Shown piece by piece: positions 10,271-20,054 of a stretch of 64,000 nt of DNA. Numbering within the stretch: position 1 is the stretch's first letter; each line of letters opens with the position of its first letter. The position numbers and the translations under genes are program-made. This stretch comes from Domibacillus aminovorans (lineage in GTDB: Bacteria; Bacillota; Bacilli; Bacillales; Domibacillaceae), in NCBI RefSeq assembly GCF_001643235.1, contig NZ_LQWY01000005.1, positions 1-64,000 of the forward strand. Direction: 5' to 3'. Below the pieces are notes generated by a model. It ran no database searches, was not told where the DNA came from, and saw only the letters and a program-made list of their open reading frames with translations.

Positions 10271-10777
10271 TTATTTATCCTCGTCCTCTTTATAGAATTC
10301 ATTGTAATTGTCTTTATCTTCTATAAAATCGGACGGTGTTTCCGATGTACCATAATCAGCTGCATCATTGAAACTGTCAATGCCGTCATCGGGGTGCGGC
10401 AAACGGTCTTCCGGGACGCGATCGGTTTCAAGTGTTTGGTCCGGTGTATGTTCGACCGAGTAAAGTGTTGTCGGTACAGCTTGAAGCCGTTCGAACGGAA
10501 TGTCTTCACCGCTTTTTTTACAAGCGCCATACGTACCTTCATTCATTGCTTTAAGAGCGGCCGCTACTTTTACGAGTTCATTGCGGCTATGTTCATCTAA
10601 TGTAATATCCCGTTCATGTACATATAGTTCTGTTCCTATATCCGCAGGATGATTATCATACGAAGACAATTCACCTGTATCTTTGCTGTCATCGTCCTGT
10701 TCAATATGTTTCGTTAATCATTCTTTCTGACGGAGCAATTCTTTTTTTTATTCAGCTAATTGATCGGTTGTTAACAT
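10271..10777 (-). pseudogene. yteA-like TraR/DksA-family protein gene, broken by two in-frame stops
   Basis: On the minus strand an ATG (10777) preceded by AAAGGATGAG opens a frame matching the YteA/TraR-DksA family. Codon 10 is TAA (10748-10750) and codon 20 is TGA (10718-10720). The frame then stays open to 10271 and keeps the family body SSYDNHPADIGTE, ITLDEHSRNEL, GTYGACKKSGEDIPFERLQA and an acidic tail. The first half of the usual coiled-coil region is lost unless a TTG near 10669 restarts translation, and that TTG has no good ribosome site. The zinc-finger cysteines are mostly absent, which some YteA relatives share. No frameshift is needed; restoring the two codons gives 168 residues. 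It is probably a recent pseudogene, though sequencing error is possible. Confidence 0.75.
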
Positions 10778-10825
10778 GAGTTCTCATCCTTTCATTATAG
10801 TATAGATATAACCGTTTTTGCCCAT

Positions 10826-10860
10826 GAAAAAACCCGCTCATGTGAGAGCAGGTTAAAAAA
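10826..10860 (-). terminator. terminator of menA
   Basis: On the minus strand AACCTGCTC and GAGCGGGTT form a stem followed by TTTTTT. It begins within the last codons of menA. Confidence 0.8.
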
Positions 10861-11764
10861 GATAACTTAAACATAAGCCGATTGATAAAAGAAAACCGTA
10901 CATCGTATTCGTTTGAGCCGTTGACTTCATCGCAGGCATCATCTCAATTGGGTTCTTTTTTCCTTTAAATCCATTCACTGCTCTCATTGCTTTCGGAATG
11001 CTTAAATAGGTTAAAAACAGCAAGTAAGAACTGTAAACGCTGAAAAACAGTATGAACACCCATAGATAAGCGATAATAAACAATGTCGCAAGAAGCATGA
11101 CAGCACGATCATGACCAATTAAAATGGCAATCGTTTTCCGTCCCGCTTCTTTGTCGCCAACACGGTCACGGATATTGTTGGCCAGATTGATTCCGCCAAC
11201 TAAAAGAATGATCGGAATCGAAAATGAAATGACGGCATTTGAAATGAATCCGGTTTGAATATAAAACGAAATATAAATAATGACGCCACCCATTAAAAAA
11301 CCGGATGCAAGTTCTCCAAAAGGTGTGTATGCAATCGGAAGAGGACCGCCTGTGTATAAATAACCGACTGCCATGCAGATCACACCAACCAGACCAATCC
11401 ACCAAGTTGTCACAGAACAAATAAAAATACCGAGCAAAAGCGCAATACCGAAAAACAAAAATGCCATATTTAATACGGTTTTTGGCTTAACACCATTACG
11501 CACAATGGCGCCGCCAATGCCGATCGATTCTTCGGTATCAAGCCCGCGCTTATAATCGAAATATTCATTGAACATGTTCGTCGCCGTTTGAATAAGCAGA
11601 GACGCAATCAACATTGCCAAAAATAAAAAGACATGTAATTCGGTATGCTCAAGTGCAAGCACAGTCCCGAGAAAAACAGGGACAAATGCAGCTGTCAGCG
11701 TATGAGGGCGCATAAGCTGCCACCATATTTGAAAGCCCGTATCCGCGGAAGGGATTTGTTTCAT
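10853..11764 (-). CDS. menA: 1,4-dihydroxy-2-naphthoate polyprenyltransferase
   Basis: MenA attaches the isoprenoid tail to 1,4-dihydroxy-2-naphthoate in the membrane, giving demethylmenaquinone. The 303 residues belong to the UbiA family. NMFNEYFDYKRGLDTEES (about 63-80) is the first aspartate-rich prenyl-diphosphate site, and NNIRDRVGDKEAGRKT (about 194-210) is the second. Around eight or nine hydrophobic helices are visible. AGGGGAG precedes the ATG. It is divergent from menF, so all steps from chorismate to prenylation lie in one locus except the final UbiE methylation. Confidence 0.95.
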   Translation of the reverse strand: MKQIPSADTGFQIWWQLMRPHTLTAAFVPVFLGTVLALEHTELHVFLFLAMLIASLLIQTATNMFNEYFDYKRGLDTEESIGIGGAIVRNGVKPKTVLNMAFLFFGIALLLGIFICSVTTWWIGLVGVICMAVGYLYTGGPLPIAYTPFGELASGFLMGGVIIYISFYIQTGFISNAVISFSIPIILLVGGINLANNIRDRVGDKEAGRKTIAILIGHDRAVMLLATLFIIAYLWVFILFFSVYSSYLLFLTYLSIPKAMRAVNGFKGKKNPIEMMPAMKSTAQTNTMYGFLLSIGLCLSYLF

Positions 11765-11963
11765 TATATAAGTCTCCCCTAATCAATCATTGTGAACAAT
11801 TAAACATATGTCCTTTATCAAGTGTAGAAAACGAAATTAAAAGTGTCAATCTTTTTTCACAAATTAAAAGAGAAAGAAACCATTTTCGGAAAACTCGAAC
11901 AATGTTATTCGAAATGAAAATCGATGTTAAGTGGTATATAATAAGGAAGAAGAATGCGAATCG

Positions 11964-11993
11964 TTGACACTCTGTTGAAAACAGGTGTATCTT
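11964..11993 (+). promoter_or_regulatory. sigma-A promoter of the menFDHB operon
   Basis: TTGACA (11964-11969), 18 bases, TATCTT (11988-11993), 45 bases before the menF start. The -35 is perfect and the -10 matches 4 of 6. Confidence 0.6.
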
Positions 11994-12038
11994 AAAAGAA
12001 GTTTGACCGTTTTTGGTCTGCACAATGGAGGGATTTCA

Positions 12039-13433
12039 TTGGCTAAGATAAAAGGGCATCCGCTAAAAGGGGCCTTTATTAATTTTATACAGGAAATAAA
12101 CGGATCGACGCTGTTTAGCTACGTTGAAAAAGTGGAAGCAGCCGATCCTATTCGTTTTTATGAAAAAGGGAAAGAGTGGTATAAAGGCGAGCGGTTTTAT
12201 TTTAAAGACCGTGATGGTGAAATGACGCTGGCCGGGCTTGGCAGTGTTCATACTATTCAGCATGGACCAAAAAATCGGTTTGCCGGAGTGGAGTCAGATT
12301 GGGATGCTTTAATGAAACGAGCGTCTGTCCATAATCCGTATGATGTATATGGAACAGGTCCGGTTGCATTCGGCGGCTTTTCATTCGATCCAGCGCAACA
12401 AGAAGGAGAAGAATGGTCCCGCTTCGCTCCCTCTTTTTTTTATGTGCCAGAGATGATGATGACCGTGTATGGCGGAGAAACATATGTGACGGTAAACATG
12501 CTTTGTGATGGGGCAGAATCTGAGCCTTTGTTTGATTATATTGAAAAACGAAAGAAATGGATTTTAGCGCGAAATGATTTGCAGTTTGATAAAGAAGCCG
12601 TTTTGAAAAAAATTCTTTCTGGTGATTCAAGTGTATGGAAGAAATCTATTCAATCGGCCATTCAAGCTATTGAATCGGATAATGAATTAAAGAAAGTCGT
12701 TCTTGCCCGTAAAGTGACAGCCGTTTTTGATCAAGCGATTGAACCAGATCGTGTCCTGCGCCGTCTTGATGAAGGGCAGCCGGATAGCTTCATCTTTTCT
12801 ATTGAAGCGATGGACAGCTGTTTTCTCGGGGCTTCTCCGGAGCGGCTCGTTAAAAAGCGCAACAGTACGTTATTGACGACGTGTCTAGCCGGTTCTACTG
12901 CGCGCGGTAAGACGGAAGAAGAAGACCAACGTCTGGAAACGGCGTTATTAACGGACGATAAAAATCGAATTGAACATGATTATGTCGTTCAGATGATTCG
13001 CCGCGAAATGCAGTCGATGTGCGAAGAGGTAATGGTGCCGAATGAACCGATTATTATGAAAGTACGTGATATTCAACATTTGTATACACCGGTTATCGGA
13101 ACAGCTGATGAACATGAATCGGTTTTACGATTCGTGGAGCGGTTTCACCCGACACCAGCACTTGGTGGATTGCCGGCGCAGAAAGCACTTCATGTCATCC
13201 GAAAACTAGAACCGATGGACCGCGGATTTTATGCGGCACCGATTGGCTGGATGGATTACCGGAAAAATGGCGAGTTTGCCGTTGCAATCCGTTCAGGTTT
13301 ACTTGTGAAAAATGAGGCATTTTTATACGCAGGATGTGGAGTCGTACCCGATTCAAATCCAGAAACAGAGCTAGAGGAAACAAATATGAAACTTCGGCCG
13401 ATGCTTCGGGCGATTGGAGGAAGCGATGAATAA
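12039..13433 (+). CDS. menF: isochorismate synthase
   Basis: MenF turns chorismate into isochorismate, the first step of menaquinone synthesis. The 464 residues carry the chorismate-binding domain in the C-terminal half: FIFSIEAMDSCFLGASPERL, LAGSTARGKTEEED, and HPTPALGGLPAQKAL. I chose the TTG at 12039 because GGAGGG sits six bases upstream. The in-frame GTG at 11985 falls in the promoter. The stop overlaps the menD start by eight bases. Isochorismate synthases for siderophores look similar, but menD next door fixes the role. Confidence 0.95.
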   Translation: MAKIKGHPLKGAFINFIQEINGSTLFSYVEKVEAADPIRFYEKGKEWYKGERFYFKDRDGEMTLAGLGSVHTIQHGPKNRFAGVESDWDALMKRASVHNPYDVYGTGPVAFGGFSFDPAQQEGEEWSRFAPSFFYVPEMMMTVYGGETYVTVNMLCDGAESEPLFDYIEKRKKWILARNDLQFDKEAVLKKILSGDSSVWKKSIQSAIQAIESDNELKKVVLARKVTAVFDQAIEPDRVLRRLDEGQPDSFIFSIEAMDSCFLGASPERLVKKRNSTLLTTCLAGSTARGKTEEEDQRLETALLTDDKNRIEHDYVVQMIRREMQSMCEEVMVPNEPIIMKVRDIQHLYTPVIGTADEHESVLRFVERFHPTPALGGLPAQKALHVIRKLEPMDRGFYAAPIGWMDYRKNGEFAVAIRSGLLVKNEAFLYAGCGVVPDSNPETELEETNMKLRPMLRAIGGSDE

Positions 13434-15138
13434 TCATCAAGAAAATATGACACAGTATAACGCTCATTTTATTGACAGCCTCAATCGTTCAGGCGTAGAG
13501 TATGCAGTCATCAGTCCAGGTTCTCGCTCGACACCGATGGCTATATTAATGGAAGAGCATCCGGATTTAACAACTTTTATTCAAGTAGACGAGCGGTCAG
13601 CCGGTTTTTTTGCATTAGGTCTAGCAAAATCAACACAAAAACCAGTGGCACTTCTTTGTACGTCAGGCACAGCAGCGGCTAATTACATGCCGGCAGTTGC
13701 TGAAGCGGCTATTTCGCGTGTACCGCTTATCGTCTTGACGTCAGATCGTCCCCCTGAATTGCGGGACGTCGGCGCACCGCAGGCGATTGATCAAATTCAT
13801 CTATACGGCCACACGGCAAAATGGTTTGCAGAGATGGCCATTCCGGAATCAACTGAAAATGCACTAAGATATGTCAGAACGCAAGGTGCACGTGCTGTGT
13901 TTGAAGCGACTGCAGCGCCGGGGGGACCGGTTCATCTTAATTTTCCATACAGAGAACCGCTTTTGCCGGATTATGATGGGATTTATGAACGCATCTATAT
14001 TCCTGCACCAATCCGGTTAATTACGGGGAAACAAATGCCAGATGAGCAGCAAATGAACGAAATTGCAGACACGATTCACGTTGAAAAAGGTGTCATTGTT
14101 GCCGGTGAATTAGTAAATATGAACGCATTATCAGCTATTCTTTCACTTTCTGAAAAAAGAGGCTGGCCCATTATTGCCGATCCACTTTCGCAGCTCCGTA
14201 AAAACGCAGATGTCATGGATAGCTATGATGCGTTTTTACGCGATGATGATATTAAAGATGCATTAAAGCCGGAAGTGATCATCCGGTTTGGAGCATTGCC
14301 TGTGTCAAAATCGCTCATGCTTTATATGGAGCGACACAGCAATGTTCCGCATGTCATTGTGGATACGGACGGCGGTTGGCGTGATCCATTTCATCTGGCA
14401 ACGCATATGGTACGTGTCAATGAAGCCGCTTTTTGTATAGAAATGATGAAGCGGCTGCCCGAACAGTCATCGAACTGGACGACATGCTGGCAAAAAGTGA
14501 ATGCAGCGGCACGGACTGTCATGAAAGAAGCGGATGGAATGGATGAAGGAGCTTTGTTCAGCCGGTTTTTACAGGCCGTTCCAGAGGGTGCCTCTATCTT
14601 CACAGGAAACAGCATGCCGATCCGCGATCTTGATTCATTTTTATTTGCGGGTGAACAGCATGTTCGTCTGTACGGAAACCGTGGTGCGAACGGCATTGAT
14701 GGACTTGTATCCACGGCGCTTGGTATTGCCGCAAGTGGTGAAAATGTGTATGCCGTCATAGGAGATCTTTCCTTTTTCCACGATGTGAACGGATTGCTTG
14801 GGGCGAAAATGAACAGGCTATCGATGACCGTTCTTGTCATGAATAATGACGGCGGTGGCATTTTCTCCTACTTACCGCAGTCAGGTGAAAAAAAGCACTT
14901 TGAGCGGCTGTTTGGCACACCGACAGGACTTAAGTTTGAACATGCAGCGGCATTGTATGGCTGCCATTATGTGCGTATTGACAGTGGAGACCAACTTGCA
15001 AAAGAACTGAATGAGTCACGCGACGGTGTGACGATTTTAGAAGCGTTCACGGACCGGGCTGCAAATACATCGGTTCACCGGACGTTATGGAAAGAAGCCA
15101 TTCAACAGGCAAAACAGGCACTGGAGGAAATGAGATGA
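13426..15138 (+). CDS. menD: 2-succinyl-5-enolpyruvyl-6-hydroxy-3-cyclohexene-1-carboxylate synthase
   Basis: MenD is a thiamine-diphosphate enzyme joining isochorismate and 2-oxoglutarate to give SEPHCHC. The 570 residues show the N-terminal PYR domain with SPGSRSTPM and the catalytic Glu region QVDERSAGFFALG, then the ThDP-binding C-terminal domain with GNRGANGIDGLVSTALG and GDLSFFHDVNGLL followed by NNDGGGIFS (Mg/ThDP motif). ATG 13426 follows TTGGAGG and lies inside the menF end. The last codons overlap menH, consistent with coupled translation. Confidence 0.97.
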   Translation: MNNHQENMTQYNAHFIDSLNRSGVEYAVISPGSRSTPMAILMEEHPDLTTFIQVDERSAGFFALGLAKSTQKPVALLCTSGTAAANYMPAVAEAAISRVPLIVLTSDRPPELRDVGAPQAIDQIHLYGHTAKWFAEMAIPESTENALRYVRTQGARAVFEATAAPGGPVHLNFPYREPLLPDYDGIYERIYIPAPIRLITGKQMPDEQQMNEIADTIHVEKGVIVAGELVNMNALSAILSLSEKRGWPIIADPLSQLRKNADVMDSYDAFLRDDDIKDALKPEVIIRFGALPVSKSLMLYMERHSNVPHVIVDTDGGWRDPFHLATHMVRVNEAAFCIEMMKRLPEQSSNWTTCWQKVNAAARTVMKEADGMDEGALFSRFLQAVPEGASIFTGNSMPIRDLDSFLFAGEQHVRLYGNRGANGIDGLVSTALGIAASGENVYAVIGDLSFFHDVNGLLGAKMNRLSMTVLVMNNDGGGIFSYLPQSGEKKHFERLFGTPTGLKFEHAAALYGCHYVRIDSGDQLAKELNESRDGVTILEAFTDRAANTSVHRTLWKEAIQQAKQALEEMR

Positions 15139-15932
15139 ACGATTTTTCCTTCTACCGAATTGAGAAGAAAGGTGAGGGGGAACCCGTTTTATTTTTGCAC
15201 GGTTTTACGGGTACAGGGGACACATGGAAAGAAATCGCATCGTCTATTTCCTGCCATGCGGTCATGCCGGATCTTGCCGGGCACGGACGAACGCTATCGG
15301 CTACATTTAATCTGGAAGCAGAAGCAAAAGCAATGAAACAAATCATGGACGATGCAGAAATCCTGTCTTTTCATGTCGTCGGTTATTCAATGGGCGGCCG
15401 GCTGGCGCTTGCATTGGCTGTTTTATATCCAACATCTGTCCGCTCACTCGTCCTTGAAAGTGCTTCACCGGGACTTGATACGGAAGCAGAACGTGAATTA
15501 CGCCGCCAGTCTGATGAGAAGCTTGCACAAAAAATTGAGCAGGACGGGATTGAAACATTTGTAGATTTCTGGGAAAATATACCTATGTTTGAAACGCAAA
15601 AATCATTGTCTGCTCCAATCCGTGAATCGATGCGCCGCGAGCGGTTGAGTCAGTCTAAATCAGGACTTGCTTCGTCGCTTCGTGGAATGGGTACCGGGGC
15701 ACAGAAATCCTACTGGAATCGTCTCCATGACTTAACGATGCCTGTTCTATTATTGACGGGCACGCTCGACCAAAAATTCACAAACATCGCCCGCCGTATG
15801 AAAACAAGCATACCAAACTGCAAATGGACTGAATTTGATGGGGCAGGCCATGCAGTTCATGTGGAGCAACGCGAAAAATTTGGTACAATAGTAAAGACGT
15901 TTTTGTTTGATATAAAAGGGAGGCAATTTTGA
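15135..15932 (+). CDS. menH: 2-succinyl-6-hydroxy-2,4-cyclohexadiene-1-carboxylate synthase
   Basis: MenH is an alpha/beta hydrolase-fold enzyme that eliminates pyruvate from the MenD product to give SHCHC. The 265 residues show the oxyanion region [12 protein letters not shown], the nucleophile elbow GYSMGG (Ser about 88) and the late histidine in [13 protein letters not shown] 15135 overlaps the menD stop as ATGA and follows GGAGG. Its stop overlaps the menB start by one base. B. subtilis calls it YtxM. Confidence 0.93.
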   Translation: MNDFSFYRIEKKGEGEPVLFLHGFTGTGDTWKEIASSISCHAVMPDLAGHGRTLSATFNLEAEAKAMKQIMDDAEILSFHVVGYSMGGRLALALAVLYPTSVRSLVLESASPGLDTEAERELRRQSDEKLAQKIEQDGIETFVDFWENIPMFETQKSLSAPIRESMRRERLSQSKSGLASSLRGMGTGAQKSYWNRLHDLTMPVLLLTGTLDQKFTNIARRMKTSIPNCKWTEFDGAGHAVHVEQREKFGTIVKTFLFDIKGRQF

Positions 15933-16750
15933 TGGCTGTGAATTGGGTAACTGAACGTGAATATGAAGATATTATGTATGAAACGTATAACGGCATTGCA
16001 AAAGTGACGATTAATCGTCCAGAGGTACATAACGCATTTCGTCCGAAAACGGTCATGGAAATGATCGATGCTTTCTCACGTGCGCGTGATGATTCTAAAG
16101 TAGGTGTCATCGTTCTTGCAGGTGCAGGCGGCAAAGCATTTTGCTCAGGCGGCGACCAATCTGTACGGGGTCACGGCGGCTATGTTGGTGATGATGAAAT
16201 CCCGCGCTTAAATGTGCTTGATCTGCAGCGTTTAATCCGTGTGATTCCAAAACCCGTCATCGCGATGGTATCAGGCTATGCAATCGGCGGCGGCCACGTT
16301 CTGCATGTCGTCTGTGATTTAACGATTGCGGCAGATAATGCTGTATTCGGTCAAACAGGTCCGAAAGTCGGTTCGTTTGATGCAGGTTATGGTTCTGGTT
16401 ACCTTGCTCGTATTGTTGGACATAAAAAAGCGCGCGAAATCTGGTTCCTTTGCCGTCAGTATAACGCACAGGAAGCACTCGATATGGGTCTTGTAAATAC
16501 AGTCGTTCCGCTCGATAAACTAGAAGATGAAACGATAAAATGGGCGGAAGAAATGCTTGAAAAGAGCCCGACAGCGCTTCGTTTCATTAAAGCAGCGATG
16601 AATGCTGACACAGACGGTCTTGCTGGCCTTCAGCAATTCGCAGGTGATGCAACACTTCTTTATTACACAACAGACGAGGCAAAAGAAGGACGCGATTCAT
16701 TTAAAGAAAAACGCGATCCAGACTTCGGTCAGTTCCCAAGATTTCCGTAA
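15932..16750 (+). CDS. menB: 1,4-dihydroxy-2-naphthoyl-CoA synthase
   Basis: MenB, a crotonase-fold enzyme, closes the ring of o-succinylbenzoyl-CoA. The 272 residues contain [19 protein letters not shown] (substrate loop), [18 protein letters not shown] (oxyanion hole) and [18 protein letters not shown], all typical of MenB rather than other crotonases. ATG 15932 is eight bases after GGGAGG. It ends the first transcription unit, as a terminator follows. Confidence 0.97.
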   Translation: MAVNWVTEREYEDIMYETYNGIAKVTINRPEVHNAFRPKTVMEMIDAFSRARDDSKVGVIVLAGAGGKAFCSGGDQSVRGHGGYVGDDEIPRLNVLDLQRLIRVIPKPVIAMVSGYAIGGGHVLHVVCDLTIAADNAVFGQTGPKVGSFDAGYGSGYLARIVGHKKAREIWFLCRQYNAQEALDMGLVNTVVPLDKLEDETIKWAEEMLEKSPTALRFIKAAMNADTDGLAGLQQFAGDATLLYYTTDEAKEGRDSFKEKRDPDFGQFPRFP

Positions 16751-16758
16751 ACATATGC

Positions 16759-16796
16759 AAAAAGGGTGTCCACTCAAACAGGACACTCTTTTTTTC
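16759..16796 (+). terminator. terminator between menB and menE
   Basis: AAAGGGTGTCC / GGACACTCTTTTTTT. It sits inside the men cluster, so menE-menC are either read through or have their own promoter. Confidence 0.9.
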
Positions 16797-16815
16797 AATT
16801 GAAAGGATGACTTTT

Positions 16816-18252
16816 ATGAACATGCCAAACTGGTTAAAACAGCGCGTGTTTTTAACACCGGATCGAAGAGCACTTGTTTTTGAAAATAAAACGTGGACAT
16901 TTGCGGAGATGTACAATGAAACGCTAAAAAAAGCATCAGTACTTAGCCTGTCGGGCATAAAAAAAGGGGATTTTTGCGGTGTGCTTGCTGCCAATCGTCC
17001 AGATATGATTTTCACGATTCAGGCACTTCAACAAATTGGAGCGGTTGCTGTTATGCTAAACAGTCGACTCACAGCCAAAGAAATCGAGTGGCAGCTACGA
17101 GATGCCAATGCATCGCATTTATTATTCGACTCTTTACATGAAAAAAAGGCATCAGCCATTTCCGGCATTCCATCTATTTCTATTTCAAGTAATTCCACTG
17201 ACGAACAATTTACACCGCGAGACCTATTTTCAATGGGTGAAATATGTTCGATTATGTACACATCTGGTACAACGGGACGTCCAAAAGGCGTTATACAAAC
17301 ATATGGAAATCATTATGCTAGTGTGACTGCTTCAGCACTCAATCTCGGTCTTCACGTCGATGATTCATGGCTTTGTACCGTGCCGCTGTTTCATATTTCG
17401 GGTTACTCCATTTTAATGAAAAGTGTTCTGTATGGAATGGAAGTCCGTCTCGTTGAAAAATTTGACGCCTCAGTTATTAATGAATCGCTTCAAAATGGAG
17501 AAGCAACGATCATTTCCGTCGTGTCAGCGATGCTAAGCAATATGATAAACAGACTTTCAGGTACGTATAGTCCACGGTTTCGCTGCATGCTTCTCGGTGG
17601 CGGGCCGGCACCAGTATCGATTCTAGAGCAGTGCAAACAAAAGAACATACCTGTTTTTCAAACGTACGGGATGACAGAAACATCATCTCAAATTGTGACA
17701 CTTGCACCTGAATATACCATGGAGAAACTCGGCTCTGTCGGCAAACCGCTTTTCCCTTGTGCTGTGAAAATTGATGGAGAAAACGAAGGTGAAATACTCG
17801 TCTCTGGTCCAAATGTGACAACAGGTTATTTAAACCGCCAGGAAGCAAATGAATCGTCATTTCAAGACGGATGGTTCCGCACCGGGGACATCGGCCGTCT
17901 CGACGCAGATGGATTTTTGTACGTACTTGATCGACGTTCGGATTTAATCATTTCCGGCGGTGAAAACATTTATCCAGCTGAAATCGAGTCGGTGCTTACC
18001 TCGCATCATGCCATTCGTGAAGCCGGTGTGGCGGGTGTAGCAGACGAGAAATGGGGCAGTGTGCCGGCAGCTTTTTATGTCGCCAATCATCCAGTTACAT
18101 CGGAAGAATTAGCCGCATTTTGTATAGAAAAGATGGCCCGCTACAAAGTGCCAGCTTATTTTATTGAGACGGCTGAATTGCCGCGCAATGCATCAAATAA
18201 ATTGATGCGCCGTGAACTCGCCGCAAGATGGAGAGATGATCATGCTTATTAA
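16816..18252 (+). CDS. menE: o-succinylbenzoate--CoA ligase
   Basis: MenE activates o-succinylbenzoate to its CoA thioester with ATP. The 478 residues form an ANL-family enzyme with the AMP loop IMYTSGTTGRPKGVIQTYGN, the QTYGMTET motif, GWFRTGDIGRLDADGFL and the late lysine in NASNKLMRREL. ATG 16816 is preferred because GAAAGG is nine bases upstream; ATG 16807 lies directly on that site. It overlaps menC by 11 bases. Confidence 0.95.
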   Translation: MNMPNWLKQRVFLTPDRRALVFENKTWTFAEMYNETLKKASVLSLSGIKKGDFCGVLAANRPDMIFTIQALQQIGAVAVMLNSRLTAKEIEWQLRDANASHLLFDSLHEKKASAISGIPSISISSNSTDEQFTPRDLFSMGEICSIMYTSGTTGRPKGVIQTYGNHYASVTASALNLGLHVDDSWLCTVPLFHISGYSILMKSVLYGMEVRLVEKFDASVINESLQNGEATIISVVSAMLSNMINRLSGTYSPRFRCMLLGGGPAPVSILEQCKQKNIPVFQTYGMTETSSQIVTLAPEYTMEKLGSVGKPLFPCAVKIDGENEGEILVSGPNVTTGYLNRQEANESSFQDGWFRTGDIGRLDADGFLYVLDRRSDLIISGGENIYPAEIESVLTSHHAIREAGVAGVADEKWGSVPAAFYVANHPVTSEELAAFCIEKMARYKVPAYFIETAELPRNASNKLMRRELAARWRDDHAY

Positions 18253-19342
18253 AAAGTTAACGATGCGCGTAATCGAAATGCCGCTGAAACAGCCCTTTTA
18301 CACACATCTTGAAACAGTGTCCGTCCGTCAAGCGATTATCATTGAAGCAGAAGACGAACAAGGGATAACAGGGTGGGGAGAAGCATCGGCTTTTTCCACA
18401 CCGTGGTACACAGAAGAAACGGTACAGACAGAATGGCACATTATAAAAGATGTGCTCTTTCCCCTTTTACAAGGAAAAACAATTGATCATCCAAAAGACG
18501 TGCATGCCCTCTTTAGAACGATTCGGGGCAATCGAATGGCAAAAGCGGGTGTGGAGTGTGCGATCTGGGATTTATATGCGAAACAGCAAAACAAACCGCT
18601 TCATGAACTACTCGGCGGAACACGCACATCGATCCCGGCCGGTGGGGTGGCGGCCGGCAAAACAACGGCGGATATGATCGCGAGAATAGAGGCACTCGTT
18701 CAATCCGGGTACGAACGTATTAAAATTAAAATCAATCCGAAAACAGATCGAATCATGCTGACGGAGATTCGCCGTCAATTTCCCGACGCGCCCATCATGG
18801 CAGATGCAAATTCTGCGTATAGGCTGCAAGATATCGATCAATTAAAAAGTCTTGATGAATTTAAATTGCTGATGATTGAGCAGCCGTTTCACGTGGAGGA
18901 TTTGTGGGAGCACTCGAAGCTGCAAAAGCAATTGAATACCGCTGTTTGTCTCGATGAAAGCATTCGGTCTGTGCATGATGCGAAGTGTGCGATTCAAATG
19001 GAGGCATGCCGGATCATCAATGTGAAATTCAGCCGGGTCGGCGGCTTGACAGAAGCCGTTCGCATTCATGACGAGTGTAAGGTTGCACGTACAGGGCTGT
19101 GGGCAGGTGGAATGATTGAGTTCGGTATTTCCCGCGCTCATAATGTGGCACTTGCTTCACTGCCAGGCTTTACGATCCCTGGCGACATTGTCTCATCGAA
19201 TCATTACTGGGAAGAGGACATTATTGAGCCGGAAATTTTGGTGGAAAACGGGCGAATCCAATTATCAAGCAAACCTGGAATCGGTTATGACGTCAATCGA
19301 AAAAGGCTTGAGATTGTAGGAAAAGAGATATATTTTATTTGA
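18242..19342 (+). CDS. menC: o-succinylbenzoate synthase
   Basis: MenC, of the enolase superfamily, dehydrates SHCHC to o-succinylbenzoate. The 366 residues show the catalytic KIKINP lysine pair, metal ligands in ADANSAY, EQPFH and DESIRS, and the second acid/base region NVKFSRVGG. Members of this Bacillus branch often also racemise N-acylamino acids. ATG 18242 is preceded by GGAGAG and overlaps the menE end. It is the last gene of the men cluster, and a diverged repeat follows. Confidence 0.93.
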   Translation: MLIKKLTMRVIEMPLKQPFYTHLETVSVRQAIIIEAEDEQGITGWGEASAFSTPWYTEETVQTEWHIIKDVLFPLLQGKTIDHPKDVHALFRTIRGNRMAKAGVECAIWDLYAKQQNKPLHELLGGTRTSIPAGGVAAGKTTADMIARIEALVQSGYERIKIKINPKTDRIMLTEIRRQFPDAPIMADANSAYRLQDIDQLKSLDEFKLLMIEQPFHVEDLWEHSKLQKQLNTAVCLDESIRSVHDAKCAIQMEACRIINVKFSRVGGLTEAVRIHDECKVARTGLWAGGMIEFGISRAHNVALASLPGFTIPGDIVSSNHYWEEDIIEPEILVENGRIQLSSKPGIGYDVNRKRLEIVGKEIYFI

Positions 19343-19350
19343 AATTTGGT

Positions 19351-19492
19351 TTAAGTGAAACTATTTAAGGGGAAAAAGAGTATAAAGCAGTAACGAATAA
19401 ATAAGGGAACCATTCTTTATTCAGTGAAGTTTTCTTCATCCCAACGTAGTCTTTTTATGCGAAGTCTTACTGCCCATTAATGTGGGGATAAA
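19351..19492 (+). repeat. diverged copy of a dispersed intergenic repeat
   Basis: It begins with AGTGAAACT and ends with TCTTACTGCCCATTAATGTG then GGGATAAA. The same head and a similar tail occur at 46328-46530 (TAGTCTT...TCTTATTGTCCGTTACTACGGGATAAA in pieces). The middle is short and decayed. Both lie directly after a plus-strand gene. It runs up to the lemA-like gene. Confidence 0.5.
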
Positions 19493-19511
19493 GCAGGAAA
19501 GAGGTGGAGCA

Positions 19512-20054
19512 TTGGAAAACGGATTGTGGATTATTTGTGCGGGGGCCGGTCCCACTCTTCTTCTGTTTGTCATGACCCATAGGAGACTTAATGGTTTGCA
19601 AAAAAAAACAGATCGATCGTTTCAAGACGTGGATCGGTTCATGGCAGTTTGTGTCAACGTGTATGGGCAGTGGGCGGAAATCGTGGCGGCTTATGATTTA
19701 AATGAGCAGGGAATGCTGGCTGAAATAATGACTATACGCGACACGTTTGCAAAGATGACAGTGGAAGAAAAGCTGCGAGTATGCGGACAGCTCGACACCT
19801 TTTATGACAGAATGACGGCATCTGCTGTGAAGTGTCCACGTCTTCGAACGTCCTCGATGTATATTCGCCTTCATGCGCAAGTGGATGAAATGATCGAGCA
19901 AATGCCGAATGCATGCAGTCATTATAATGAACTTGCCGGACAACTGAACGATGAAATCAGTCGTTTTCCAGCAAATATGACTGCTTTGCTGTTCGGATTT
20001 GAAAAAAAGGAACTGCTCACCGGGTCGGAAAAATCGGATATTTCTGCCATCTAG
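19512..20054 (+). CDS. LemA-like membrane-anchored protein
   Basis: This is a 180-residue protein with one N-terminal membrane helix (about residues 4-20), a short RRLN turn and then a long alpha-helical domain. The layout and the D-x-x-x-x-V-x-x-Y-A-like pattern ([16 protein letters not shown]) resemble the LemA family, whose role is unknown. The match is by pattern only. TTG 19512 is chosen because GAAAGAGG lies seven bases upstream. The stop shares the palindrome CTAG with the stop of yidD on the other strand, so the two genes overlap by four bases. Confidence 0.6.
   Translation: MENGLWIICAGAGPTLLLFVMTHRRLNGLQKKTDRSFQDVDRFMAVCVNVYGQWAEIVAAYDLNEQGMLAEIMTIRDTFAKMTVEEKLRVCGQLDTFYDRMTASAVKCPRLRTSSMYIRLHAQVDEMIEQMPNACSHYNELAGQLNDEISRFPANMTALLFGFEKKELLTGSEKSDISAI

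Noticed and set aside
14391-14861. 156-codon minus-strand frame inside menD.
   Set aside because: It lies fully within a strongly conserved gene on the other strand, has no ribosome site and no recognisable motif.
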